From NCBI GenBank assembly GCA_963693365.1, contig CAVNZM010000008.1, positions 5,828,001-5,892,000 on the forward strand: 64,000 bases of DNA, written 5' to 3'. Shown here piece after piece: positions 14,204 through 29,563 of the stretch. This DNA is from Amoebidium appalachense (taxonomy: Eukaryota; Ichthyosporea). The translations under genes were made by a program, and so were the position numbers. The notes below the pieces were generated by a model. It saw only the letters and a program-made list of their open reading frames with translations. It ran no database searches and was not told where the DNA came from. Position 1 is the first letter of the stretch; the number at the start of each line of letters is the position of its first letter.

Positions 14204-14529
14204 GGCTGTGGATGCTAAACACAGAAGATGTGTTTGTAGCTTGCTGATCTGCTAAAAACTGTCGTGCTTATATACCTAAGCCTACCGATCTGAGCCAATC
14301 AAAAATCGATCTAGTGATATGTGAAATCTGATCCGAGCCAATCATAACTCGGTCTAGTGATCTGTGGTATCTGATGTTTTGACTGGCTAATAGGTGCCCG
14401 TGTGCGGGCAGCCAACCGCTAACTGCTAAAACACGAAATGAAGCCTACATGGTTATGTTGGTATCGAACACCCATCCTACGTGTTTATCCAGAAAAATAT
14501 TTATGTCAATAATTTCCACAAATAAAACC
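14204..14529 (-). repeat. Terminal direct repeat, 3' end of YR element
   Basis: It matches 19075-19400 at a constant offset of 4871. Differences seen are TGGTATCG versus TGGTACCG and GTTTATCC versus GTTTACCC. It contains short internal repeats (GAGCCAATCA twice). Confidence 0.93.
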
Positions 14530-14646
14530 TCTATGAAAACTACTCCGGGACGTGTGTTGCCTCTAGGGGGACATCCCCTTGGACGAAAGTGAACCTGCAA
14601 TGGTTGTAAACCACGGCACGAGAGCAGTATGCTTGCTCCAAAGGTT
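14530..14646. other. Spacer between repeat and recombinase gene
   Basis: About 117 bp between the terminal repeat and the recombinase stop, with GGGGGACATCCCC-type local symmetry at 14566-14580. This is where a Ngaro B1 repeat would be expected. I found no matching B2 to the left of 14204. Confidence 0.4.
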
Positions 14647-15710
14647 TCACTTAAGAATAGAGGCGAATACACGTGTGGTGGTGGCAGCAATGGAGGCCGG
14701 ACGAAGTCGGGTATAGATCAGGAAGCAGTCGGAGGACCACCGGCCGAGTTGTTTGATCCGGGAGTCGTCGACTCCGGCCTCAGCCAGTGCTGTGGCCCCC
14801 CCGATGCGGAGGCTGTGTCCGGCAAACCGGGAGGGTGAGAGGCCTGCCCGGGAGAGGAGGGCACGGAAATCGGCAGAGAAAGCACTCTTGGTGTAGGGGA
14901 TGCCACCGAGACTGAAGAGGGGGTCGTCGGGTTGACCGGACGTTGTATCCAGGAACTGCCGGAGGAGATGGGCTGGGGAGAAGTGGGTGAGGGGCAGGGC
15001 AGCTAGGGTGACGTTGACACCTCGGGCCTGTACATCCGTCTTAGAGGTTGGCAGGTGGAGGGTGGCATGGGACAGAGTACCGGTGGGGGTGTAGCTGAAG
15101 GTCACGTCCTTCCGTTTAACGTGACGGGACGGGTCGAAAGAAGTCAGGGTCTTGGAGGTAAATTCCCCTGAACGGAGGAGACCACAGAAACCGACGATGA
15201 GGGCCGTCCATAGCCGGAGATTGGCCGAGGAGGCCTTGGTGGGGCACTGGCCATGGAGTAGGCGGAGGTGGGAGGGGAGGAGGGGTTCCCTGGTGGATGA
15301 GCGGGGTCGGATGTTGTGAGAAAGCTGCCATCGGCCTACCCCCCGTAGGAACCAGGCCAGAGACTTGTCGTGGGGGTAGGGAGCAGGGAGGCCCATGTCG
15401 AGGTGGAGCCTGGTGATGGCCGAATTGTAGCCGGTTAAGGAAGAGGCCTGTACCCCTCGTTGGGCACACCAGGCGAGAAAAAGTTGCACGGTGTGTGGGG
15501 AGGCCGGGAGGGAGGACCCGGAGGAGGATTGCAGCCGAGATGCCACACAAAAATCGATGAACACTTTTTGCACCCGGGAGTAAAAGGCCCGAGAGTCGAG
15601 GTTGAGACTCAGGGCCTGGCATTCCTGCAGGGTAGTGGTGGCTCGAAGCAGCTCGGCCGGAGCAAAGTGGGGGGCCAATCTGCCAGTGTTGCTCCGGAAC
15701 GGGAGATCTG
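14647..15710 (-). CDS. Tyrosine recombinase of YR retrotransposon
   Basis: From the Met at 15678 this gives 343 residues; the frame is open further up to the C-run at 15711-15729. The N-terminal half is a helical SAM-like core-binding region (LAWCAQRGVQASSLTGYNSAI). Catalytic landmarks are an Arg in GFCGLLRSGE, the H-x-x-R box in RFAGHSLRIGGATALAEAG, and the late Tyr in DCFLIYTRLRP. These are the marks of tyrosine recombinases that insert circular cDNA of DIRS/Ngaro-type elements. It was probably continuous with the RT-RNase H frame before a length change in the poly-C tract. Confidence 0.9.
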
Positions 15711-17413
15711 GGGGGGGGGGGGGGGGGGGTTAGCCCAAGGGAAGGGATAGGAACTCGTGGACCCAGGAGGGGAAGGGGCAGGGCTCCGGTTGCAGGGAAG
15801 GTCGGAGTCGTCGGGCCCGGGGAAGTTGGTTCGGCAGAAATGGCATCGGCCAGATGGTTGAGGGGTCCTGGTAGGTAGGATGCCTGTAACGTAAATTGGT
15901 ATTGCATTTCCATGCGGGTGATGAACCGAATAAGTTTGGCCATCACGGGGTGGGGGGAAGACCGGGAGTCCAGGTCAGACACAGCACCCGTGTTGTCGCA
16001 TAAAATACGGACATGGTGGGTGGACCAGGAGGGGGCCCAGAGGGCCACGGCGGCTGCGATGGCCAGGAGTTCGATGACGGAAGAACCGAGTTTACCCTCA
16101 TGAGCATAGAGGGCTTGGGTGGAGGGGGACCAGGGCATGAAGAACCATTGGTCGAGCCAGTGGCCTCCTAGACCCACCGATCCGGCAGCATCAGTGGCCA
16201 GGGTGGTGTATGTGGGGGGTGTGATGAGGTGCACCCCATTCCATGATGTGAGGAACTGGTGCCATTCGGCTATGTCGGCCCGGGCGGCAGCAGTCAGTCG
16301 TATGTGGTGGTGGCCGGCAAGGTGTGGGTGGGTCCGGAGAAGGGCCCATAGGCGCTGGGAGAAGGCCCTCCCGGGGGGAACCAGCTGGGCACACCAGGTG
16401 AGTTTGCCGAGGAGGGACTGGAGGTCCCGAATGGTGATGGTGGGCTTTGGGTGGGAAGTGAGGTCGAGTAGGTCCGAGAGCTTGGAAGCCGGGATTCGTG
16501 CCTCCATGGCGATGGAGTCGAATTCGATACCGATGAAGACGACACGGGTAGCCGGGCCCTGCATCTTGTCTTCGGAGATGGCAATGTGCAGCTCTCGGCA
16601 GAGTTGCAGGAAGGTGGATAGGTGACGTTGGCACTGCTCTTGTGTGGGGGCGACTATAATCCAGTCGTCTACGTAGTGGCGGATGAGGGTAATACCGTGC
16701 TGGTGTGCCAGCCACTGTAGGGTGGCCGCGATCCGTTCCCAGATGGCTGGGCTAGATTTCAGGCCGAAGGGCAGTCTGGTTTCAACGTAAAAATGCCCTT
16801 GCCAGTTGAATGCCATTAAGTGGTGGTCTTCCGGTCGGATGGGCATGTGCCGGAAGGCAGCCTGCACATCTGCCACGGCCATGTAGCAGCCGGGGCCTGC
16901 GTCGAGAATGAGTTGGGTGACATCCCGGGCGCGAATGTACTGAAGTTCGTCGGGGTAGGTGATGCTGTCATTGACACTGCTACCCCGGGGCCAGGAGAGG
17001 TGGTGGATTCGACGGTACTTGGGGGGGTTCCCTTTCTTGGTAACGGCGCCGATGGGGGAGGAACGGTGGACCGGAAATTCGTCAAAGAATTGGGCCGGGG
17101 AGAGGGGGCCGCGCAGGTGGCCGAGGGCGACTTCTTTGGCAATATCCACCGTGATAGCGGCAGCTGCCTCCGGGGTGGTGGGTAGGTTGGGGCCCACCCG
17201 ACAGGTGGAGGGGCCGCGATAGCCGATGTCGACGCCGAATTCGACATCGTGGAGGAGTTGTGCGGCGAATGGTTGGTCCGGGTAGGAGGCCAGCAGTTCC
17301 CGGAGGCGGGAGGTGTCAATGTGGTGCTGGGGCAGCGGGCGGGCCTCCGGGTCTGAGCCTCGGGGGAAGGGGTGGTTAGCAAGGGTGGTGTACCCTTGGG
17401 GAGATCCCGGCAG

Positions 17414-17452
<39 letters not shown>

Positions 17453-17548
17453 GCAGGGCCCCGGGGGGTTAGAGTAGGGCAGCTGGGCCCAAGTGAGGGT
17501 GGGCAGGGAGGGCAGCGGGGCCCTGTGCAGGGGAATGCGCCCGAGCAC
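15711..17548 (-). CDS. Reverse transcriptase-RNase H of YR retrotransposon
   Basis: It starts at MLGRIPLHRAP, with a poly-Pro stretch from a C-run near residue 35. RT motifs include PIGAVTKKG, DVQAAFRHMP, LPFGLKSSPAIWE and the catalytic HYVDDWII. RNase H follows, with LATDAAGSVGLGG, SSVIELLAI, ILCDNTGAVSDL and PGPLNHLADAIS. This arrangement is that of DIRS/Ngaro RT. Past 15711 the open frame continues to 15116 but only as an off-frame reading of the recombinase gene, so I end the meaningful part at the poly-C tract. Confidence 0.92.
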
Positions 17549-17845
17549 GCGGGGTGTGGGCGGACACAGAGGTAGAAGAAGGGGGGGAGGGAGTGCTAGG
17601 TGAGTGTAGGGGGGGGGGGGGAGGCTCGTGGGATGGGGGGGGGGGAGTAAAATTATGTGCAGTGGCCAGAATAAACGTCTTTGTGTAGGGACATTTATTC
17701 TTGACGCGCGCGGGCGCCGTAGTTGGCCTGCGAAATTTTGTACTCAGCCCTATTGGCCCGTTCTCCCGAGCTCCGTTTCCCTGTACTCGTGTGTCCTAGC
17801 TCCTAACCCCTATGTTCTAGCTGTGTGTGTGGGTGTGCGCGAAGA
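17549..17845. other. Spacer between gag and pol of the YR element
   Basis: G-runs (17610-17645) and about 200 bp of GC-rich sequence. No ORF with protein-like content on the minus strand. Pol may be reached by re-initiation. Confidence 0.5.
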
Positions 17846-19021
17846 CTAGGCATTGTGCTTGCAGTCTTTGCGGGGGTGTGTGCCAGAGCAGAGCGGGCAC
17901 ACGTGGGAGAAGGGGCAGGGCTGCTTAGCGCAGGACCGACCGTTAATGTGGAAATTCCTGCAGTGCGTCGCGGGTAGATCCACGGGCCGGGCCGGTTTTG
18001 CCGGGCCGGGTTGCGGGCCAGGGCGGTTAGGGGTTTGACCCCCGCCGGGCTTGTGGGGCGGCTTAAAGCCGTCAAGACCACAGCCGGGCTTGGGGTACAT
18101 GGGGCAGGCTGCGCTGGGGTGGTCGGGGAAGCCACAGCGCTGACATGCGTCCGGGATGAGCAGAGTGGGTGGCAGGAGGAGATCCTGGTGGAGCTGGGCG
18201 AGCAGGTTGGGACACTCGATCGGGGCCCGACCCTGCTGGTGGGCAACGGTGCGGGCGTATACGTCATAGTTGTGGATCTGGGCCCACGGGTATCGGCCCG
18301 GGGTGCTGAGGCGAGTGATGTGCTGAGTCCAAAGTACGTCTTTGTCCGTGGGGAGGCCGAGGTGGTGCTTGGCGGCCATGTAATGGGTCCAAGCTTGGAT
18401 CCAAATGACGAGTGAACGCAGGGGAACGGGTTTGTCTTGGCGAAAAGTCTCGATGCTGCCGTCGTCGGCCATGCGCAGATGCTGACCTTTCTTGGATGGG
18501 GCCAGGAGGGCGGCGGGGGTGAACTTATACAGGTCGACGAAACGATTGGCGCGCAAATCTGCCAGCACATCCGCGGGGGGAAGCGGGAGTGTGCCCGGCT
18601 GAATGTCGCCAGTGTTCTCACCTGTGATGAGGGGCGCGGGCAGGGCAGGTAGGTCTAGGTCAGGGCCGAGATGCAGCCCCGGGGAAACCTCCCCGGGTGT
18701 GGAGGGCGCGGCGGGGGGCGCGGGAGGGTCGCGGTTGGTGAGAGCAGCCAGGACGCCAGCCATCTGGGTGCTGATGGCGGTGAGGGCGGCCAGGACGGCG
18801 TCTTGAGAAGTCATCTGCGGGGACGGCGGGGCCTGAGGGGGGACTTCAGGAGTGGAGGGGAGAGTAACCGGCGGGTCCGGGTCCGTGGTGGTATGGGCCG
18901 CTGGAGGCGCGTCAGTGTCCGCGGGAGCGTTGGTCAGCCTGTGGCGGAGGTCGCTGCGGGTCAGGCGCTTAGGTGCCGCGGCAGGGGCGGCGGCTGAGGC
19001 CTGGCGCTTTTTCGGCGGCAT
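17846..19021 (-). CDS. Gag-like protein of YR retrotransposon
   Basis: I choose the start MPPKKRQAS at 19021; an upstream Met at 19093 would lie inside the terminal repeat. The N-terminus is basic (KKRQ...PKRLTRSDLRHRL), then a Pro/Ala-rich linker, a helical middle (residues ~170-300: SLVIWIQAWTHYMAAKHHLG), a knuckle CQRCGFPDHPSAACPM, and a C-terminal Cys/His cluster with CRNFHINGRSC, CPFSH and CPLCSG. Such clusters are typical of Gag from Ngaro-like elements and would bind the element RNA. 391 residues. Confidence 0.82.
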   Translation of the reverse strand: MPPKKRQASAAAPAAAPKRLTRSDLRHRLTNAPADTDAPPAAHTTTDPDPPVTLPSTPEVPPQAPPSPQMTSQDAVLAALTAISTQMAGVLAALTNRDPPAPPAAPSTPGEVSPGLHLGPDLDLPALPAPLITGENTGDIQPGTLPLPPADVLADLRANRFVDLYKFTPAALLAPSKKGQHLRMADDGSIETFRQDKPVPLRSLVIWIQAWTHYMAAKHHLGLPTDKDVLWTQHITRLSTPGRYPWAQIHNYDVYARTVAHQQGRAPIECPNLLAQLHQDLLLPPTLLIPDACQRCGFPDHPSAACPMYPKPGCGLDGFKPPHKPGGGQTPNRPGPQPGPAKPARPVDLPATHCRNFHINGRSCAKQPCPFSHVCPLCSGTHPRKDCKHNA

Positions 19022-19074
19022 GCTGACCGGCGTAGGGAAAGATAGGGAGAATGAAAAGGAATATATAGCTGTAA

Positions 19075-19400
19075 GGCTGTGGATGCTAAACACAGAAGAT
19101 GTGTTTGTAGCTTGCTGATCTGCTAAAAACTGTCGTGCTTATATACCTAAGCCTACCGATCTGAGCCAATCAAAAATCGATCTAGTGATATGTGAAATCT
19201 GATCCGAGCCAATCATAACTCGGTCTAGTGATCTGTGGTATCTGATGTTTTGACTGGCTAATAGGTGCCCGTGTGCGGGCAGCCAACCGCTAACTGCTAA
19301 AACACGAAATGAAGCCTACATGGTTATGTTGGTACCGAACACCCATCCTACGTGTTTACCCAGAAAAATATTTATGTCAATAATTTCCACAAATAAAACC
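19075..19400 (-). repeat. Terminal direct repeat, 5' end of YR element
   Basis: 326 bp, partner of 14204-14529. On the minus strand it precedes gag, so it should carry the element's promoter. Confidence 0.93.
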
Positions 19401-19910
19401 ATTACATTGCCATTGCATTACTATTGCGCTAGCATTATAGACCTATTGCCAATATCAATTATACCCGGGCGATATTACAATAACAACCAAATAATATCAA
19501 AAATACAGATAATGATATGGATAATACTGTATTTTCGCATTGTAGTTGCACTATGAACGCATTATTAATGTATTGCCAATATGTAATTCATAGAAATACA
19601 AAGATTTAAATATCAAGAAACATATAAACAATATATTGCCAACATATGATCCAACTATAATCAATATATAAATGCGGTATCGCCGATAGGTTGCTTATAT
19701 ATCGTGAGTATATTGATGACATAAACAGAGGTATGATTAATACACTCCCAACACATTACAAATAAGAAATATGTAAGTATGTTATAATACGTAGTATTTA
19801 CATATTGTAAGATCTTCTCAGTTCGTGTTATGTTTTCATTCATTTACTTAATGAAAAAGATGTGCTCCTTGTACGTAAATTATGACATCGATCTCCAGTG
19901 TATTTGAGTA
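19401..19910. other. AT-rich flank between two mobile elements
   Basis: Low-GC DNA in which ATTGCCAATAT-like words recur near 19449, 19572 and 19636. No ORF of note. It ends in TA, the target dinucleotide of transposon copy B. Confidence 0.55.
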
Positions 19911-20031
19911 CAGATACCGTCCGCCAATAAGAACCACCGCCAATAAGAACCACGCCGGCGGCCAAGTCCGGTTTTTTTAAGAACCTGCCCCGCGACCATT
20001 TTTCGGGTGGTTCTTATTGGCGGACTGACTG
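19911..20031 (+). repeat. 5' terminal inverted repeat region, copy B
   Basis: CAGATACCGTCCG, then two GCCAATAAGAACC boxes in tandem, AAGAACCTGCCCCGCGACCA, then an inverted GGTTCTTATTGGCGGAC. The subterminal box pair can fold back and may be the transposase binding site. Confidence 0.85.
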
Positions 20032-20255
20032 AAAAATGGTGCTGGATCATGCATACTCATGCGCCAAAAGTTGGCGCGAAACTCAGCCAACCATCTGCAG
20101 GCTGAGCCAGCCGTTTTGTGAGCCGGGTTTTGTTCAAAACACACCGTGCCCGGGGCATAGTGTTGCTTTGTTTGTATGTATACTGCGACAGAGGGGCGAA
20201 GGGGTTGCAAGGGAAGTTATATGAGTGGGCCAGGGGCCGACAGGTAGTCACAAAA

Positions 20256-22434
<2,179 letters not shown>

Positions 22435-22473
22435 TCCCCCCCCCCCCCCCCCCCCCCTGTTGGAAGTAGAGTC

Positions 22474-23725
<1,252 letters not shown>

Positions 23726-23846
23726 CCCCCCCCCCCCCCCCCATATGTTACCTTATGCTTGCCCCCCCCCCCCCCATATGTTACCTTATGCTTGCCCCCC
23801 CCCCCCCCCCCCCCCCCTCGGAGCCCGGCTGTATGCCGGCTGGCAG

Positions 23847-23873
<27 letters not shown>

Positions 23874-23880
<7 letters not shown>

Positions 23881-23974
23881 CGCCATTAAGAACCAGGATG
23901 GCAGCCCCCCAAAAACTTAAGAACCTGCCCCGCGACCAACTTTTGGGGTGGTTCTTATTGGCGGACGGTATCTG
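23874..23974 (+). repeat. 3' terminal inverted repeat region, copy B
   Basis: GGTGGTTCTTATTGGCGGACGG and TATCTG form the terminus, inverted relative to 19911. AAGAACCTGCCCCGCGACCA lies just inside, as at the 5' end. Two identical ATATGTTACCTTATGCTTG blocks separated by C-runs precede it (23742-23794). Confidence 0.82.
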
Positions 23975-25822
<1,848 letters not shown>

Positions 25823-26764
25823 TCACTTCCACCTATTATCCGTGACACTAAAACTGAGCAGGCGGATGCCAAAAGCGGTGACCAGAGCATACAACATGGC
25901 CTTGCACCTACAGCATTGCATGTAAGTATGACACAGATGGGGAGGGATTGCTAAAGTCAGTTGACAGACGCTACATTGTGCACTGGCTATCGTGCTCGGG
26001 TATGTGTGATAATAACTGGGGTGGAACGCTTGCGGATGGTGCGGGTGCTGGCTAGGGGGAATCACCCCAGACTGTTGGGTGCTTTGGAATTCATCCGCCG
26101 AATCGGTTGACGAACTGGTGGGATCATGCTCCTGAGGGGCAACACCTGTGTTGGTGCTTGCACGTGAAAAGCCGCTGGGCTTGGCCTTCTTTGACGGGGC
26201 AGTCTGTGAATTACTCTGTGACTTCAGCCCACGTTTCGTGTTTCGTGCTCTCTCGCTTGCTTTCTCCGTAACTGTCCTAGCAGCGGCTTCCTTAGCCCTC
26301 GCGATTTCCTCCCTCACCTCGGCGGCCACCTGACTACGCAAACGTCTTTCCTTCTCAATGTGTTCTATTTTTGACTTGATTTGTTTCAATGTTTTGGAAA
26401 GGATGGCATCCAGCCCCACACCCTCCTCGTTGCCCTCCAATGCTGCATGGTAATGTGCAAATATGTCCTCCTCTGTTGCCGGCAACTTTTGTTCCGCAAG
26501 CGAAATAACAATACTTTCAATCAACGCGGTCTCCGCATCCGACCATCTACCCGAACGTACCTCCTCGCCCACAGACACATAATACTCCAAACCATTCTGA
26601 TCTGTGGTTCGTGTTTGCGTGAATCGTGCGCGCCGCCTTTGCGTTGGAATCGTGGCAGTGGCCTTGCCCCTGGTGGCTGTTGTGTTGGCCGTATGGGTGG
26701 TGTTGGACCCATCACCACTTCTCAGGGAAAGGTTCCCCCCTTCGCCGGATAAATGCAGCTGCAT
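25823..26764 (-). CDS. SANT/Myb-like protein with C-terminal LSD1-type zinc finger
   Basis: 313 residues from MQLHLSGEGG. After a low-complexity Thr-rich start, residues ~70-140 (SGRWSDAETALIESIV...KTLKQIKSKIEHIE) look like a SANT/Myb/trihelix-type DNA-binding fold: W, acidic ExA, then a basic final helix. A charged coiled-coil (KERRLRSQVAAEVREEIARA) follows, then a Ser/Gln-rich region with NLS-like KRGLK and SKKAK. Near the end CSVCQLTLAIPPHLC...CCRCKAM fits the LSD1-type finger (CxxC, hydrophobics, CxxC). It is probably a nuclear DNA-binding protein. Host regulator or accessory protein of a DNA transposon are both possible. An intron may begin after the finger (TGTAG/GTGCAAG), so the last ~20 residues are uncertain. 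Confidence 0.7.
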   Translation of the reverse strand: MQLHLSGEGGNLSLRSGDGSNTTHTANTTATRGKATATIPTQRRRARFTQTRTTDQNGLEYYVSVGEEVRSGRWSDAETALIESIVISLAEQKLPATEEDIFAHYHAALEGNEEGVGLDAILSKTLKQIKSKIEHIEKERRLRSQVAAEVREEIARAKEAAARTVTEKASERARNTKRGLKSQSNSQTAPSKKAKPSGFSRASTNTGVAPQEHDPTSSSTDSADEFQSTQQSGVIPPSQHPHHPQAFHPSYYHTYPSTIASAQCSVCQLTLAIPPHLCHTYMQCCRCKAMLYALVTAFGIRLLSFSVTDNRWK

Positions 26765-26867
26765 GGTAGACGGGCGACCTGGACGGTTTGGCTCTGGCCG
26801 CTGTCCATGACTGCATGTGTATGTGCGTTTGTGTGTGCGTGTGAATGCGCGCGCACGTATACACATG

Positions 26868-26927
26868 ACGCACCCACAGAGCACGTGTGAGCACGTGTGC
26901 GTGCGCACACGTGCTCTGTGGGTGCGT
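26868..26927. repeat. Perfect 22-bp inverted repeat (hairpin)
   Basis: Arms 26868-26889 and 26906-26927 are exact reverse complements (ACGCACCCACAGAGCACGTG and so on), separated by 16 nt. It lies about 100 bp upstream of the SANT/LSD1 gene start, so a regulatory or structured 5' leader role is possible. It may equally be a product of local inversion. Confidence 0.85.
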
Positions 26928-27408
26928 GCGTGCGTGGATTCGTGCACCTGTGCATCTATCCACACACGTGTATGCATGGACCATGATGCGCGGATGCATT
27001 GTGTGTGTGTGTGTGTGTGTGTTGGGGGGGGGGGGGGGGGGGGGGGGAGGGGCTGTGTGTGTGCGTGCACACGTGCATGCGTGTGTGTGTTTAAGTTTGT
27101 GTATGGTGTGCGGGTGTGCAGGTGGTGAGCAGTGGGGAAGGTGGGGGGGAGGAGGAGGGGTTAGACATCATGAAACGACGGATACAGGAGGGGGAGGGGA
27201 TTGGGAGAGGGGGCTTTTCTTTCCCCCTCCCGGGGGGGGGGGGGGGGGGGGAGAGAGGGGGAAGGGGGGGGGGGGGGGGGGGGGAATAAAGAGAGGGACA
27301 AGCAGAAATACCTGGATTTGGCCAAGTTAAGGTTTCGATTATAAAGTACCAAGTGTGGGCAAATAGAGGATGCAAAAGAAGAAAAGTAGCAAATGCATAT
27401 CATACGGC
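26928..27408. other. Intergenic simple-repeat stretch
   Basis: (GT)n 27000-27021, G-runs 27023-27047 and 27231-27283, purine-rich between. This should hold the end of the OTU gene's transcript and the promoter of the SANT/LSD1 gene. I see no further exon with confidence. Confidence 0.5.
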
Positions 27409-28477
27409 TCACCTGTTGCCACAATTCTCACACCTGCATGCCTGGGTGCATGCCCGCTTGTTCTTTGCGCATATGCAACGCTCATGCCCATCGTATGCCT
27501 GCACTTTTCCCCCGCCGTTCTTAAAACCACAAAAAAAACGTGTTCTATCCTTACTGTTTCTATTACAGCTGCAGCCCTTGGCGGGCAACCCACCGAACGT
27601 GTCAGTTGTGTTAGCGTTAGACGCCAACTCCGTCGAGTTTTCCGTGTCAACTGAGTGTGATGTCTGTGTTTGGTTGTTGTCCGAGATTTTGTTCGCATGC
27701 GACAAGCGAGGTATTACCACTGAGTAATGATCTGCTGCACCGTTAAGTGATACGGGTATGGCAATGTTGGGTTCGATGACGGTGGGTGGAGTGACCGCAA
27801 CTACACCGTGATTGGCAATCGTGCTAAAAATGGTTATTGGTATGCGGAGTGCGTTGGCTAAGCCCAGCACCATCGCGTCACCGGCTGCAGAAGCAAAATG
27901 GGCGCGCCGAGGACAGCGGAAATCATCAGCTACGTATGCGAGGGTCACCCTTGAAAGGAATCCTTGGTATTCTGCTAGATTTCGCCGCCATTCGTTTACC
28001 ATTAGTTCGCGTAGCCGTCCAATCGCCTCTATAGGCTCCATATTAGCTGTAAACCCCAATGTGTTGAGGTGTTCACGGGTAGCTACATGACCGCTTTGTA
28101 GATACTGATTGATATAATGCCACACCGAATGAAACAAACAGTTGCCGTCAGCGGGTGTTTCCATAAGCTCCATTCTCCAGGCACCCAGAATTTGAAGAAG
28201 GCGTTGTTGCTGGACCTCAGGTGGCCCGGATATGTCCCTGTGTTGCACATCACAAGGAAGAATAAGCAAAGACAAGAAGTGGGAGGGTGACGTAGGGCAG
28301 TGGTGGTGGGGTGGGTGACAGTGGGGTGGGATTGGGGGGGGGGGGGGGGGGGGAGGGGGAAAGAGAGAGAAAGACAGATTATGGGGAAGGCGGAAAGGCC
28401 GAGGAGCAGAACAAGGGAAACCTTGGCGGTGTGTGTGTGTGTGCGTGTGTGGGTGGGTTGGGGTTGGGGGGGGGGGG

Positions 28478-28510
<33 letters not shown>

Positions 28511-28715
28511 TTAGATTATTAACAATTCTATAAGTGAATAAGAGTGTGTGCGCTCGTGGCTGCGAGGGAGGGTGCACGCGTGCATGCATGGGTGCGTTCG
28601 TGTGTGCAGGTGTGTGAAAGGGGAGGGGTGTGTGTGTGTGGGGGGGGAGGGGGTTAGGCACTCTGAAGGGGGCCGGGCAGGTGTAAGGGAGTACTGATGA
28701 AGGAGGGGCTATGAA

Positions 28716-28751
<36 letters not shown>

Positions 28752-29563
28752 AGATGCAGATGCTTTCAAATAGGTGGAAGAGAAGCAGGGAGCTTCCAAA
28801 AAGGTAGGATGGAAGATATAGGTATACTATTAGAGAATAATGAGAATTAGGGGAGGTAAGAGGTAATGGAGGACTTGAAAAGGAGGGACGAATGGGCAGA
28901 GGCCCTCCTGAGGGGGGAGGGGGGGGGGGGGAGGGGAACAGGACAGGCATAATAAGTGGGCCTGGGGAGGCAGGTTGTCTGACAAAAAACTGGTGTCACT
29001 TGGGTTGGAAGGAGAGATGGATTGATACGTGCAAGGAAGTAAGGAGGTGGAGCAGTTGGGAGGAAGAATTGTGGGAAGGAGGAGAGGGGGAGGGGGATGC
29101 AGAAAAGGGGGCGGGGGGGGGGGGGGAGGGGGGGGAGGGGAAAGGGGGATGGGGGAAAGGGGAGGAGGCCCTGCAGGGAAAGGGGGGGAGAGGCGAGAGG
29201 GAGGAGCGGGGGGCGTTGGAGGGGAAGGGGGGGGGGGGGGGGGGGGGTTCGGCAGGAAGCACCTGGCAAGCTGTATGTCTGCTGCCACGGCCTCGTCAAA
29301 GAACACTAGAGTGAAGAGCAGATGATCCGGGTCCTGTGCTGCTAAAGCAAACCCTTCGGAGCTGTGCACAGACCCAATCAGCTTGCGCATCGCACGCCGG
29401 GCGTTAAGCTTGCGGCCTGCTAGGCGCACACATGTTGACACGTTGAATGAACCGGGGCTCTCGTCACTTGACCCCTCATCGTCATCGTCAGAGCCATCAC
29501 TGTCGAAAGACCCAACCTCCATACCACACTCAGGCAAGGAACGGTTGCCATTATTGCCATAAG
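27409..29563 (-). CDS. OTU cysteine protease-like protein with CXC-like cysteine cluster
   Basis: Two minus-strand exons, 29563-29263 and 28237-27409, join in phase (AG + G = Arg) at CTTGCCAG/GTGCTT and CAACACAG/G. Exon 1 is acidic (DSDGSDDDDEGSSDESPG) with a helical end (RRAMRKLIGSV, LLFTLVFFDEAVAA). Exon 2 starts with an OTU fold: catalytic Asp-Gly-Asn-Cys (TPADGNCLFHSV) and a late His (GAADHYSVVIPRL). After a Ser/Asn linker comes GCSCNRN...RCICAKNKRACTQACRCENC, resembling CXC/CRC metal-binding clusters. OTU enzymes cut ubiquitin chains; CXC motifs often bind DNA. The start is unknown; exon 1 begins with a split codon, so upstream exons exist. A donor overlaps the stop (AACAG/GTGAGC), so more exons may follow. 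Confidence 0.78.
28238..29262 (-). repeat. OTU-gene intron made largely of G-runs (plus strand)
   Basis: On the plus strand: G-runs near 28336-28352, 28467-28508 and 28718-28750, then dense G/A from 28910 to 29247. In transcript sense this is a poly-C/CT-rich intron leading to the acceptor at 28238. No other gene is evident. Confidence 0.75.

Larger units (their letters stand above)
14204..19400 (-). mobile_element. Tyrosine-recombinase retrotransposon (DIRS/Ngaro-like), complete
   Basis: Two 326-bp direct repeats (14204-14529 and 19075-19400), with about two differences, bound three minus-strand coding regions in the order gag, RT-RNase H, tyrosine recombinase. A recombinase instead of an integrase and the lack of an evident target duplication fit YR retrotransposons. 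There is no adenine methyltransferase domain, which favours the Ngaro/VIPER branch over DIRS1/PAT. The split A1-B1-A2-B2 repeats of Ngaro were not found; the repeats look like simple LTRs. The near-identical ends suggest recent activity. Confidence 0.88.

Noticed and set aside
15116-15710. C-terminal ~200 residues of the RT open frame as a real domain
   Set aside because: They are the recombinase gene read out of frame after the poly-C tract and match no domain.
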